DNA from: Luteimonas aquatica
GTDB lineage: Bacteria; Pseudomonadota; Gammaproteobacteria; Xanthomonadales; Xanthomonadaceae
DNA: 64,000 nucleotides
Reading direction: 5' to 3'
Assembly (NCBI RefSeq): GCF_022662575.1
Contig: NZ_JALBFU010000001.1
Coordinates: forward strand, 568,381 to 632,380
In this document: positions 1 to 11,124 of the stretch, in pieces
Numbering within the stretch: position 1 is the stretch's first letter
Layout of the letters: each line of letters opens with the position of its first letter
Notes under the pieces: generated by a model
What the model was told of the DNA's origin: nothing
Seen by the model: only the letters and a program-made list of their open reading frames with translations
Databases searched by the model: none
Made by a program: the position numbers and the translations under genes

Positions 1-766
1 GATCGAACAGCAGATCCCCCTCGCCGCCCGGATAGCGCGCAGGCAATGCGGCCACCTGGCTCGTGCCGGCCGCCAGCGCCTGCGCCGTGGCATCGTCGCT
101 GAACATGCCCGCATGCGGCGATGGCATCCGCACGCCCGCGGCGGGCAAGGTGCCGCCGCCCCAGAACCACAGCGCGTTGATGGGCGGCAGGCCGCGCGCC
201 GCGCGCTGCGCGTTCCAGGGATGGTTGTGCAGGACGATCTGCGCCTCGTTCTCCAGCGCGCGCCAGCGGCGCGCCTCGGCGCCGGCGTCCATGTGCTCGA
301 ACAGATCGTCGCCCAATGCCTCGGCGGGATCGGCGAAGGCGGGAATTCTGGCCTCTCGCGGCAGGCGCAGGTACCAGCGCGCGGGCAATGGCGCGTCGAG
401 CGCGAAGCCGGCGTCGCCGAACACCGGCTTGAGCGCAGGCAACAGCGCCTCGCAATCCGCCTGCGTGGCCTGCAGCGCCTCGCCGTGCGCCATCAGCCGC
501 ACGCCGTTGATGTCGGGGCGCAGCCATACCGGATCGGCGCGCAGCCACGCCGCGCCCTCGGCATCGCCCGCGTCGGCCTGCCGCGACAGCGCGGCGATCG
601 GCCACTGGCCTTCGGGCAGCGCGAAATGGCGCAGCAGTTGCGCGCGCCGGCCCGGGGATTGCGGCGGCAGCCGGTCGCCGCGCCCCAGGGCGGCATCGCA
701 GGCGGCCGAGAGACGTTGCGCGCCGAAGCGGGCGGCGGAGGGCAGCAGGAAGGTGGCGCGTGACAT
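1..766 (-). CDS. rpfE: RpfE-like conserved protein (often annotated phosphoglycerate mutase), 3' end missing
   Basis: The frame is open from an ATG at 764-766 through the left edge of the window, so only the first 255 or so residues are visible. It carries the motif HNHPWNAQRAARGLPPINAL followed by WFWGGG, which I recognise from the RpfE-type (COG4255) proteins of xanthomonads, sometimes labelled phosphoglycerate mutase. No phosphatase or mutase active site is visible, so the enzymatic name is doubtful. In Xanthomonas the rpfE-type gene lies between recJ and greA; here greA lies just upstream on the same strand, which fits. No strong ribosome binding site precedes the ATG. The family assignment is from memory of motif and context; its function is not established by the sequence. 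Confidence 0.6.
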   Translation of the reverse strand, partial: MSRATFLLPSAARFGAQRLSAACDAALGRGDRLPPQSPGRRAQLLRHFALPEGQWPIAALSRQADAGDAEGAAWLRADPVWLRPDINGVRLMAHGEALQATQADCEALLPALKPVFGDAGFALDAPLPARWYLRLPREARIPAFADPAEALGDDLFEHMDAGAEARRWRALENEAQIVLHNHPWNAQRAARGLPPINALWFWGGGTLPAAGVRMPSPHAGMFSDDATAQALAAGTSQVAALPARYPGGEGDLLFD

Positions 767-840
767 GGTCAGGGCCGGCTGGCGGCGACGCGGTTTGCGT
801 TCGTTGCGGCAGCCTCCGCCGACAGGGCATCGGTCTTGCT

Positions 841-984
841 TGGGAGGTGTATTGGTCGCCGTCCGCGGCGCGACAGGGCTGGCTTCGGAACGTCCGGCCC
901 CCTCGCCGCGCTGACGGCGCGGCTCGAAGTCCGTGGCCGGGCGTTCGCAACCGCAGCCGATGCCGATAGGGCATCGGTCTTGCT
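841..984 (-). repeat. Interspersed repeat, long form
   Basis: This is the reverse-oriented long form of the window-wide repeat. It reads ...TTCGGAACGTCCGG, then a GCCGCGCTGACGGCGCGGC internal hairpin, then GTGGCCGGGCGTTCGCAACC and a GATGCC...GGCATC tail. It abuts a short-form copy at 985-1103 that shares both flanks but lacks the internal hairpin module. Confidence 0.75.
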
Positions 985-1103
985 TGGGAAGTCTTTTGGC
1001 CGCCGTCCGTGGCGCGACAGGGCTGGCTTCGGAACGTCCGGCCCGGCCGTCCGTGGCCGGGCGTTCGCAACCGCAGCCGATGCCAATAAGGCATCGGCTA
1101 AGC
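985..1103 (-). repeat. Interspersed repeat, short form
   Basis: This short-form copy is directly downstream of the long form and shares TTCGGAACGTCCGG and the GCGTTCGCAACCGCAGCCGA segment with it. The roughly 24-bp internal hairpin module is missing, so the core becomes CCGGCCGTCCGTGGCCGG. It ends a few bases from the greA stop codon. Confidence 0.75.
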
Positions 1104-1111
1104 GCGGTTGC

Positions 1112-1581
1112 TCACCCATAGTTGACCGCGACGATCTCGTATTCGCGGGTGCCGCCCGGGGCCTCGATGGTGACGCTGTCGCCCTCGTGCTTGCCGATCA
1201 GCGCCCGCGCCACCGGCGAGGAAATGGCGATCAGGCCCTGCTTGATGTCCGCCTCCAGGTCGCCGACGATCTGGTAGCGGCGCTCCTCGTCCGTGTCCAT
1301 GTCGGCCAGGGTGACGTTGGCGCCAAAGACGATCTTGGAGCCGGCGTTCAGTGTCGACACGTCGATCACCTGGGCGTGCGACAGCTCGGCCTCCAGCTGC
1401 TTGATGCGGCCTTCGATGAATCCCTGCTGCTCGCGCGCGGCGTGGTACTCGGCGTTTTCCTTCAGGTCGCCGTGCGCGCGCGCCTCGGCGATCGCATTGA
1501 TCACCGCCGGGCGCTGCACGCTCTTGAGTTCTTCCAGTTCCGCACGCAGGCGCTGCGCTCCTTGCGTTGTCAGTGGCGCTC

Positions 1582-1585
<4 letters not shown>
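1112..1585 (-). CDS. greA: Transcription elongation factor GreA
   Basis: The 157-residue protein matches GreA in length (E. coli 158). The N-terminal coiled coil contains the signature [11 protein letters not shown], and the C-terminal FKBP-like domain ends IVAVNYG. GreA enters the secondary channel of RNA polymerase and stimulates cleavage of backtracked transcripts. Its ATG overlaps the carB stop by four bases (ATGA), so it is the last gene of a carA–(small gene)–carB–greA operon and is probably translated by coupling. This gene order is typical of xanthomonads. No odd features. Confidence 0.97.
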
Positions 1586-4881
<3,296 letters not shown>

Positions 4882-4889
4882 CGTCTTCC

Positions 4890-5342
4890 TCAGTACAGGC
4901 GGTTCTGCCACCGCTCGGGCGGCAGCCAGGTGATCTGTTGCGCGTCGGCGGCGCCGACGCTCCCGTGGCCGACGGCGGCAAGCACGTCGGCCTGCATCTG
5001 CGACCAGCTTTCGGCATGCGTGCCGATGCGGGCGCCGATGCGGTTGTTGTGCGCATCCATGGCGCGGCTGTCGTTGCCCAGCCCGTCGCGCTCCATCACC
5101 GCGGTCACCCAGGCGACCCAGCGCGGCGAGCCGGAGTAGGCCACGGTGGCGCTGGCCAGCGCGTGCCGGTAGGCATCGGCCGGGCCGTTGCGCCCGCCCG
5201 GCAGGTCGGCGGCGAACCAGTGCGCGTAGACGCTGGCGAGGACGAAGCACGGATAGGCGGCCAGCACGAGCAGCGCCGCCAGCGGCCATTTCCACCGTTT
5301 CCGCAGTGGCCGGCGGCCGGTCTTCTGGCGGCCGATCTTCAA
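4890..5342 (-). CDS. Small DUF6973-like membrane-anchored protein between carA and carB
   Basis: This 150-residue protein has a basic N-terminus and one membrane segment at about residues 18-37 ([20 protein letters not shown]). A soluble domain follows with [13 protein letters not shown] and later [13 protein letters not shown]. The paired DAxRHA and MDxHNNxxG motifs resemble DUF6973, a family without a settled function. I chose the TTG at 5340-5342 because it overlaps the carA stop as TTGA and has GGAG eight bases upstream; no ATG in this frame would keep the membrane segment. The setting between carA and carB suggests translational coupling. A role in carbamoyl phosphate synthesis is not implied by the sequence. 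The domain is probably exported or periplasmic. Confidence 0.75.
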   Translation of the reverse strand: MKIGRQKTGRRPLRKRWKWPLAALLVLAAYPCFVLASVYAHWFAADLPGGRNGPADAYRHALASATVAYSGSPRWVAWVTAVMERDGLGNDSRAMDAHNNRIGARIGTHAESWSQMQADVLAAVGHGSVGAADAQQITWLPPERWQNRLY

Positions 5343-6529
5343 GCCGCGCGCTCCATCAGCGCGACGAAGCGGTCGAACAGCGGCGCGACGTCGTGCGGGC
5401 CGGGCGAGGCTTCCGGGTGTCCCTGGAAACTGAACGCCGGCGCGTCGGTCAGCGCGATGCCCTGGTTGCTGCCGTCGAACAGCGAGCGATGGGTGACGCG
5501 CACGTTGTCCGGCAGCGTCGCCTCGTCGACCGCGAAGCCGTGGTTCTGCGAGGTGATCATCACGCGCTTGCGGCCTTCGTCGAAGATGCCCAGGTCGATC
5601 ACCGGATGGTTGGCGCCGTGGTGGCCGAACTTCATCTTCAGCGTGCACGCGCCCGAGGCCAGGCCGAGCAGCTGGTGGCCGAGGCAGATGCCGAAGGTCG
5701 GGATTTTCTGCTCGATGAAAACGCGGATCGCGGCGATCGCGTAGTCGCAAGGCTCCGGATCGCCTGGGCCGTTGGACAGGAATATGCCATCAGGTTTCAG
5801 CGCCAGCACGTCCGCGGCCGGCGTCTGCGCCGGCACCACGGTCACGTCGCAGCCGCGCTCGGCCAGCATGCGCAGGATGTTGCGCTTCACGCCGAAGTCG
5901 TAGGCCACGACACGGTATGCGAGTCCCTCGCCAGAACCCGCACCTGCCTGTGCGGACTTTGCAATGCGCTTCGCCCCCAGGCTGGCGAATGTGTCCGTGT
6001 CGAGGTCGAGCTGGCCTTCGCGCCAGGGATAAGCCTCGCGCGTGCAGACTTCCTTGGCCAGGTCCATGCCCTTCAGGCCGGGGAACTTGCGCGCGGCCTC
6101 GATGGCCCTGTCCGCATCGATGGCGCCGGCCATCAGCGCGCCGTTCTGCGCGCCGCGGTCGCGCAGCAGGCGCGTGAGCTTGCGGGTGTCGATATCGGCG
6201 ATGGCGACCACGCCGCGCTGGCGCAGCCACTCCGGCAATGCGACCTGGCTGCGCCAGTTGCTGGGACGGCGCGGCACGTCGCGCACGATCAGGCCCGAGG
6301 CCCAGACCTGGCCGGCCTCGTCGTCCTGGTCGGTACAGCCGGTGTTGCCGATGTGCGGATAGGTCAGCGTGACGAGCTGACGGGCATAGGACGGATCGGT
6401 GAGGATTTCCTGGTAGCCGGTCATGGCGGTGTTGAACACCACCTCGCCGACCGAAAGGCCGGGCGCGCCTACGGAAACGCCCTCGAAGACGGTGCCGTCT
6501 TCAAGCGCGAGGATTGCTGTATCGGTCAC
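5339..6529 (-). CDS. carA: Carbamoyl-phosphate synthase small subunit (glutamine amidotransferase)
   Basis: The 396-residue protein has the N-terminal CPSase small-chain domain ([18 protein letters not shown]) and a class I glutamine amidotransferase domain. The catalytic Cys is in [12 protein letters not shown] near residue 280, and the His-Glu pair is in [11 protein letters not shown] near residue 370. It hydrolyses glutamine and passes ammonia to CarB. The start codon is GTG (6527-6529). It is the first gene of the carA–carB–greA operon and is divergent from the Lgt-like gene at 6696. Length agrees with the family. Confidence 0.97.
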   Translation of the reverse strand: MTDTAILALEDGTVFEGVSVGAPGLSVGEVVFNTAMTGYQEILTDPSYARQLVTLTYPHIGNTGCTDQDDEAGQVWASGLIVRDVPRRPSNWRSQVALPEWLRQRGVVAIADIDTRKLTRLLRDRGAQNGALMAGAIDADRAIEAARKFPGLKGMDLAKEVCTREAYPWREGQLDLDTDTFASLGAKRIAKSAQAGAGSGEGLAYRVVAYDFGVKRNILRMLAERGCDVTVVPAQTPAADVLALKPDGIFLSNGPGDPEPCDYAIAAIRVFIEQKIPTFGICLGHQLLGLASGACTLKMKFGHHGANHPVIDLGIFDEGRKRVMITSQNHGFAVDEATLPDNVRVTHRSLFDGSNQGIALTDAPAFSFQGHPEASPGPHDVAPLFDRFVALMERAA

Positions 6530-6613
6530 GGGGATCGCCTACGTCAGGTTGCAAGAAACCGCCGGAGCGGCGCGGAACCGGTCCGGAGGCGGGGGGGAAT
6601 CAGGCGAGCGAGA

Positions 6614-6619
6614 ATTGTA
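6614..6619 (-). promoter_or_regulatory. Possible carA -10 element
   Basis: Read on the minus strand, TACAAT lies about 85 bases upstream of the carA GTG in the carA/lgt-like divergent gap. It is a near-consensus -10 hexamer in an otherwise very GC-rich stretch. No good -35 is visible at 16-18 bases, so this is weak. Confidence 0.35.
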
Positions 6620-6695
6620 GCGGCCTTCGCGCCGCTCCGCCAGCCCGCTCCGCCGATTTTCCGTGCCGCCGCCCCGCAGGGCCTACACTGCGGCG

Positions 6696-7433
6696 ATGCC
6701 GCCGAGCCCGTACTGGATCCACACACTGTTCGAGGTCGCCGCCTACGCCATCGGCTTCCGCCTTTACCTGCGCGAGCGCCAGCGCCAGGCGCTGCCGGCC
6801 CTGGCCTCGCGCGAGCACGCGATCGCGGTGGCCGCCGGCGCGATCATCGGCGCCGCGCTCGGCAGCAAGCTCGCCTACTGGCTGTACGACCCGCTTTACG
6901 CCTTCGCCGGCTTCCCCGACCCGCGCCGCCTCCTGGAGGGGAAATCGATCATCGGCGCGCTGCTCGGCGGCCTGGCGGGCGTGGAGATCGCCAAGCGCCT
7001 GGAGGGCGTGCGCGGCTCCACCGGCGATGCCTTCGTGCTGCCGCTGATCGCGGGCATGTGCATCGGGCGCATCGGCTGCTTCCTGGCCGGCCTGAACGAC
7101 CATACCTACGGCAACCCCACCGCCCTGCCCTGGGGCGTGGATTTCGGCGACGGCGTGCCCCGGCACCCGACGCAGCTGTACGAGATCGCCTTCCTGCTGG
7201 CGCTGGGCGCCTGGATCGCGCGGCACGGCGGGCGCTTCGCGCGCGAGGGCGACCGGTTCCGCGCCTTCATGGTCGCCTACCTCGGCTACCGCCTGCTGAT
7301 CGAATGGATCCGCCCCATCCCGCTGCACTACCTCGGCCTGTTCTCCGGCCTGCAGCTGTTGTGCCTGGCGGGCCTGCTCTACTATCTGCGCGACATCCCC
7401 AGGATCGCAGGGACGCTGGCATGGCGAAGGTAA
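6696..7433 (+). CDS. Divergent Lgt-fold membrane protein (prolipoprotein diacylglyceryl transferase family)
   Basis: This 245-residue polytopic membrane protein has the Lgt family blocks GRIGCFLAGLNDHTYG and PRHPTQLYE, with about six or seven hydrophobic segments. It departs from canonical Lgt. The E. coli histidine in the WHGGLLG loop is missing (here GKSIIGALLGGLAG), and the GRIGNFINGE motif reads GRIGCFLAGL. It may therefore not be the housekeeping lipoprotein enzyme. I chose ATG 6696; a TACACT -10-like hexamer ends 7 bases before it, suggesting a leaderless or near-leaderless transcript. A GTG at 6663 is possible but lies upstream of that hexamer. Its 3' end overlaps the next gene by 13 bp, implying co-expression with the radical SAM enzyme. 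Confidence 0.85.
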   Translation: MPPSPYWIHTLFEVAAYAIGFRLYLRERQRQALPALASREHAIAVAAGAIIGAALGSKLAYWLYDPLYAFAGFPDPRRLLEGKSIIGALLGGLAGVEIAKRLEGVRGSTGDAFVLPLIAGMCIGRIGCFLAGLNDHTYGNPTALPWGVDFGDGVPRHPTQLYEIAFLLALGAWIARHGGRFAREGDRFRAFMVAYLGYRLLIEWIRPIPLHYLGLFSGLQLLCLAGLLYYLRDIPRIAGTLAWRR

Positions 7434-8851
7434 GGCCGTACCTGTTCTATGACAGCGCCGTCTCGGTCTGCTCGACCTGCCTGCGCCGCGTGGAGGCCAG
7501 CATCCTGATCAAGGACGAACGCGTCTACCTGGAGAAGTGGTGCCCGCAGCACGGACGCGAGCGCGTGCTGGTCGCCGACGACGCCGCCTACTACCGCCTG
7601 TGCCGCGAGCGCTTCGTCAAGCCGCCGGAGCTGCCGCAGCGCTTCAACACCGAGCGCCGCTGGGGCTGCCCCTACGACTGCGGCCTGTGCCCGGAACACA
7701 TGCAGCACAGCTGCCTCACCCTGATCGAGGTGACCGATCAGTGCAACCTGCGCTGCCCGATCTGCTATGCCGACTCCGGTCCGCACCGCCCCGGCTTCCG
7801 CGACCTGGCCACCATCGAGCGCATGCTCGACGCGGTGGTCGCCAACGAGGGCGAGCCGGACGTGGTGCAGATTTCCGGCGGCGAGCCGACCCTGCACCCG
7901 GAGTTCTTCGCCATCCTCGATGCCGCCAAGGCGCGCCCGATCCGCCACCTGATGGTCAACACCAACGGGCTGCGCATCGCCAGGGAGCCTGAGTTCGTCG
8001 CGCGCCTGGCCGACTACATGCCCGGCTTCGAGCTGTACCTGCAGTTCGACTCGCTGCGCGACGAAGTCCACCAGGAACTGCGGGGCGCGCGCCTGCGCGA
8101 GATCCGGCTGCGCGCGCTGGAGGCGCTCAACCGCCACGACATTTCCACCACGCTGGTGGTGACGGTCAAGAAGGGCCTCAACGACGGCGAGCTCGGGGAG
8201 ATCGTCGAATTCGCGCGCCGCCAGCCCTGCGTGCGCGGCGTGACCTTCCAGCCGATCCAGCATGCCGGCCGCACCGAGGGCTACGACGCCGCGCGCGACC
8301 GCCTCACCCTGACCGAGGTGCGCCGCGGCATCCTCGAACAGAGCGGCCTGTTCCGCCCGGAAGACCTGATCCCGGTGCCTTGCCATCCCGACAGCCTGGC
8401 GATGGCCTATGCGCTCAAGCTCGGCGACGACATCGTGCCGCTGACCGGCCTGGTGCCGCCGGAGGTGCTGATCGAGGGCGGCCGCAACAGCATCGTGCTG
8501 GAGAAGGACGAGGGCCTGCGCGAGGCGCTGTTCAAGCTGTTCGCGACCAACCACTCGCCGCAATCGCAGGCCTGCTCGCTGGCCGACCTGCTGTGCTGCC
8601 TGCCGCAGGTGCAGGCGCCGGCCGGCCTTGGCTACCGCAACGTGTTCCGGGTGCTGATCATGGCCTTCATCGACGCCGAGGGCTTCGACCTGCGCTCGGT
8701 GAAGAAGAGCTGCGTGCACATCGCCCAGCCCGACGGCAGCATCGTGCCCTTCGATACGTTCAACCTGTTCTACCGCGACGGCCTGCGGCAGCGGCTGGAG
8801 AAGCTGCGCGCCCAGGTCGAGGCCGGCAACGCCGTGGAGGTGATGGCATGA
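7421..8851 (+). CDS. Radical SAM protein resembling archaeal tetraether synthase (Tes/MJ0619 family)
   Basis: The 476-residue protein has several cysteine clusters. Near the N-terminus is CSTC followed later by CPQHG, a rubredoxin-like arrangement. Next is CPYDCGLCPEH, and then the radical SAM motif CNLRCPIC (CxxxCxxC) near residue 108, followed by the GGEP motif (QISGGEPTLHPEFF). More cysteines lie in the C-terminal third (CSLADLLCCLPQ, KKSC). From memory this arrangement is that of the MJ0619 family, whose archaeal members include Tes, which joins lipid tails through sp3 carbons. The overlap with a lipid-binding Lgt-fold gene upstream and a small membrane protein gene downstream (ATGA overlap) suggests a lipid-modifying role. 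The substrate in this bacterium is unknown. Confidence 0.85.
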   Translation: MAKVRPYLFYDSAVSVCSTCLRRVEASILIKDERVYLEKWCPQHGRERVLVADDAAYYRLCRERFVKPPELPQRFNTERRWGCPYDCGLCPEHMQHSCLTLIEVTDQCNLRCPICYADSGPHRPGFRDLATIERMLDAVVANEGEPDVVQISGGEPTLHPEFFAILDAAKARPIRHLMVNTNGLRIAREPEFVARLADYMPGFELYLQFDSLRDEVHQELRGARLREIRLRALEALNRHDISTTLVVTVKKGLNDGELGEIVEFARRQPCVRGVTFQPIQHAGRTEGYDAARDRLTLTEVRRGILEQSGLFRPEDLIPVPCHPDSLAMAYALKLGDDIVPLTGLVPPEVLIEGGRNSIVLEKDEGLREALFKLFATNHSPQSQACSLADLLCCLPQVQAPAGLGYRNVFRVLIMAFIDAEGFDLRSVKKSCVHIAQPDGSIVPFDTFNLFYRDGLRQRLEKLRAQVEAGNAVEVMA

Positions 8852-9234
8852 GCGAGGACCAGACCCCGTACACCCCGCCGCAATCGCCGATCGGCGGACC
8901 CCAGGCGCGGCCGCCGGCCGATGCCCGCGGCTCGCTGGGCATCGGCATCGCCCTGTTCTTCGCCTGCCTGGTCGGCGGCGCCGCGGTCGCCTTCCTGCTG
9001 CGCATCGTGCTGATGGCCGCGCTGCTGCAATGGGATTCGACGGGCCCGGGCCCGACCATCGTGCTCGTTGTGATCCCGCTGCTGCTGCCCTGGCTGGCCG
9101 TGGCGTGGCTGGCCGTTCACCTCGTGCGCCGCGGACAGACGCGCAGCGCGCTCGGCCTGCTGGTCGGCTTCGGCATCCTCGCCGCCATCGTGCTGCTGCT
9201 GGTGGCGGCCTGCTTCAGCCTGTTCGCCCTCTGA
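8848..9234 (+). CDS. Small membrane protein, third gene of the radical SAM/Lgt-like cassette
   Basis: The 128-residue protein has a proline-rich hydrophilic N-terminus (about 30 residues). Three hydrophobic segments follow, at about residues 32-56, 62-88 and 98-126, the second and third separated by a basic loop (VRRGQTRS). I recognise no family. Its ATG overlaps the stop of the radical SAM gene (ATGA), so it is very likely translated from the same mRNA. It ends about 40 bp from the convergent dapB. Confidence 0.75.
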   Translation: MSEDQTPYTPPQSPIGGPQARPPADARGSLGIGIALFFACLVGGAAVAFLLRIVLMAALLQWDSTGPGPTIVLVVIPLLLPWLAVAWLAVHLVRRGQTRSALGLLVGFGILAAIVLLLVAACFSLFAL

Positions 9235-9237
9235 CGA

Positions 9238-9257
9238 CGGCCGCGGGCACGCGGCCG
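9238..9257. terminator. Hairpin between convergent genes
   Basis: CGGCCGCG-GGCA-CGCGGCCG is a perfect 8-bp stem between the stop codons of the small membrane protein gene (plus) and dapB (minus). There is no T-run on either side, so it is at best a weak or Rho-assisted bidirectional terminator. Confidence 0.4.
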
Positions 9258-9276
9258 CGCCGTTCGCAGGGCACCC

Positions 9277-10002
9277 TCAGAGCAGGTCGCGCAGGCGATA
9301 TTCGGCCGCCGGGCGCCCGGCCAGGCGGACCGCCGCGTGCAGCGCGCCGCGGGCGAAGATGTCGCGGTTGCCGGCGCGGTGGATCAGCTCGATCCGTTCG
9401 CCGGCGCCGGTGAACTGCACCATGTGCTCGCCGACGATGTCGCCGGCGCGCAGGCTGGCGTAATGCGGCCGCGCATCGCCGCGCTGCGCCGCGGCGCCGA
9501 GCGCGAGCGCGGTGCCGGACGGGGCATCCTTCTTCTGCGTGTGATGCGCCTCGACGATGTCGCAGTCCCAGCCGCGCAGCGTCGAGGCGGCACGCTCGAC
9601 CAGGTCCTCGAGCACGGCCACGCCCAGGCTGAAGTTCGCCGCCCACAGCACCGGCACGCGCGCGGCGGCGGCCTGCAGATCGGCGCGCTGCGCCTCGGAC
9701 AGGCCGGTGGTGCCGGACACGAAGGCGGCGCCGCGCTGCACGCACAGCGCCAGCACCGCGCCGAAACCGTCGGGCAGGCTGAAATCGATGGCCGCGTCGA
9801 ACTCCGGCGCGCCGCCCAGTTCGCTGGCGGCGAAGTGCGGCACGCCCTCGACCACGCGCTGCGCCGGCGAGCGCGCCGAGACCGCCGCGACGACGCGGCA
9901 GTCCTGGCGCGCGCCGGCAAGCCGCAGCAGGGCTTGCCCCATGCGCCCGGAGGCGCCATGGATCAGGATGCGGACGGGCAAAAGGCGGACGGGTTCGCTC
10001 AT
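9277..10002 (-). CDS. dapB: 4-hydroxy-tetrahydrodipicolinate reductase
   Basis: The 241-residue protein has the NAD(P)-binding loop IHGASGRMGQ and the catalytic/substrate motif EAHHTQKKDAPSGTAL. The FSLGVAVLEDLVERAA helix is also present. It reduces the dehydrated product of DapA to tetrahydrodipicolinate in the lysine/meso-diaminopimelate pathway. The length is slightly below the E. coli enzyme (273). In xanthomonads dapB usually lies near carAB, as here, although the plus-strand radical SAM cassette sits between them in this window. The ATG at 10000-10002 is the only good start. Confidence 0.96.
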   Translation of the reverse strand: MSEPVRLLPVRILIHGASGRMGQALLRLAGARQDCRVVAAVSARSPAQRVVEGVPHFAASELGGAPEFDAAIDFSLPDGFGAVLALCVQRGAAFVSGTTGLSEAQRADLQAAAARVPVLWAANFSLGVAVLEDLVERAASTLRGWDCDIVEAHHTQKKDAPSGTALALGAAAQRGDARPHYASLRAGDIVGEHMVQFTGAGERIELIHRAGNRDIFARGALHAAVRLAGRPAAEYRLRDLL

Positions 10003-10124
10003 GCATGCAGGCTAGCGACGCGCGCACGCGCCGGCAAGCAGGGCCGTCGCTCCCCGGCCGCGCCGGGCGAGGTTATGATCGGGCGCAACGCAACAGGCCG
10101 ACTCCGCCCTCGCCGTCGCTTGCC

Positions 10125-10805
10125 ATGCTGCTCGATCCCGCCCGCCTCGATCGTCCCGACGTGCTGGTCGCCTCGGCGCCCTTCGCGTTCCTGGTCGCGC
10201 CCAGGCAGTTGCCCGACGCGCAGCGCGATGCGCTGGCCGCCGATTTTCCGCGCTATGGCTGCGCCGGCTTCTTTCCTTATCGGGCGCAGGATTGCGGAGA
10301 TTCGGTGCGGGCGCTGGTGGCCGAGATGATCTCGCCGGCCGTCGCCGACGCCATCGGCGCGCGCCTGGGGCTGGAACGGCTGTCCGAGCGGCCTGCCATC
10401 GTCACCCTGAGCGATGCCGTCCACCTGCGCCACGGCACGATCCATACCGACAGCAAGTCGAAGATCGCCACCGCCCTGCTCTATCTCAACCTCGACTGGC
10501 CGCAGGCCAGCGAGGGCTGCCTGCGCCTGCTCCATCGCGGCGACGACATCCAGGCGCTGGCGGCGCCGGAAATCCGTCCCGAGTACGGCACCCTGGTCGC
10601 GTTCCGGCGCGCCGACAACTCCTGGCACGGACACCTGCCCTTCGAAGGCGAACGCCGCGTGGTGCAGGTCGCCTGGCTGACCAGCGCCGGGGAGCTCTCG
10701 CGCAAGCAGCGCCGCGGGCGGTTCTCGCGCTGGGTGAAGAAGATCGCCGGCGCGCTCGACGCCCGCTGGGGCGCGAGGCGCGGGATCAATGCGCGGCATG
10801 ACTAA
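10125..10805 (+). CDS. 2-oxoglutarate/Fe(II)-dependent oxygenase family protein
   Basis: The 226-residue protein shows the double-stranded beta-helix iron motif. The first pair is in GTIHTDSKSK (HxD), and the distal His and the Arg that would bind 2-oxoglutarate are in SWHGHLPFEGERRVVQVAW. The C-terminus is basic (RKQRRGRFSRWVKK), which could contact RNA, DNA or membrane. The substrate is unknown. A TATGAT hexamer at 10074-10079 may be its -10 element, but no clear -35 is seen. It is a single-gene unit, divergent from dapB. Confidence 0.8.
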   Translation: MLLDPARLDRPDVLVASAPFAFLVAPRQLPDAQRDALAADFPRYGCAGFFPYRAQDCGDSVRALVAEMISPAVADAIGARLGLERLSERPAIVTLSDAVHLRHGTIHTDSKSKIATALLYLNLDWPQASEGCLRLLHRGDDIQALAAPEIRPEYGTLVAFRRADNSWHGHLPFEGERRVVQVAWLTSAGELSRKQRRGRFSRWVKKIAGALDARWGARRGINARHD

Positions 10806-10900
10806 GGCGCCCGGTTGGCGCTCATGGCTGACGTTTCTGGCTGACGCTTTTGGTGGGCATTTTCCGGCGGCGCCCTTTGCCGGAGCCCTGCTCCTCCACC

Positions 10901-10986
10901 GTCGTCCCGGCGGAAGCCGGGATCCATGTTGCCCTTGGCTGTAGGGCGGAGAAGCAAAAATGGGTCCCAGCTTTTGCTGGGACGAC
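10901..10986. repeat. REPIN-like inverted REP doublet
   Basis: Two imperfect palindromes face each other. One is 10901-10927, starting GTCGTCCCGGC and ending GGGATCCAT. The other is 10960-10986, starting ATGGGTCCCAGC and ending GGGACGAC. The second is close to the reverse complement of the first, with a 32-base spacer. This is the layout of a REP doublet in inverted orientation, an element mobilised by RAYT transposases in other genomes; no RAYT gene is in this window. Confidence 0.75.
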
Positions 10987-11065
10987 GCTAGAGGGGGCAT
11001 TGCCGGGAAACGCGTCCTGATGTGCCGTCGCGACCGCCGGATGGACATGAAATCCGCAGGCATGA

Positions 11066-11093
11066 AAAAGCCCGCGCGGGAACGCGGGCTTTT
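11066..11093 (-). terminator. Rho-independent terminator of the hrcA–grpE–dnaK–dnaJ cluster
   Basis: On the minus strand an AAAAGCCCGCG / CGCGGGCTTTT stem is followed by a T-run (GGGCTTTTTC), about 30 bases after the dnaJ stop codon. It is a textbook intrinsic terminator. Confidence 0.85.
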
Positions 11094-11124
11094 GCGGGGC
11101 GCCCTTGATTGACGCTCGCAAGCG

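Larger units (their letters stand above)
767..1111. other. Gene-free stretch filled with repeats
   Basis: Between the RpfE-like gene and greA lie about 345 bases with no credible gene. They consist of two tandem copies of the interspersed repeat family described below, preceded at about 800-840 by a partial tail of a third copy. No transcription terminator with a T-run is visible for greA; the repeat hairpins could serve that role. Confidence 0.7.
10806..11124. other. Gene-free stretch with REP doublet and dnaJ terminator
   Basis: About 320 bases separate the oxygenase gene from the end of dnaJ. They contain an inverted pair of REP-like palindromes (10901-10986) and the dnaJ terminator (11066-11093). 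The rest shows no open frame with protein-like features. Confidence 0.7.
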
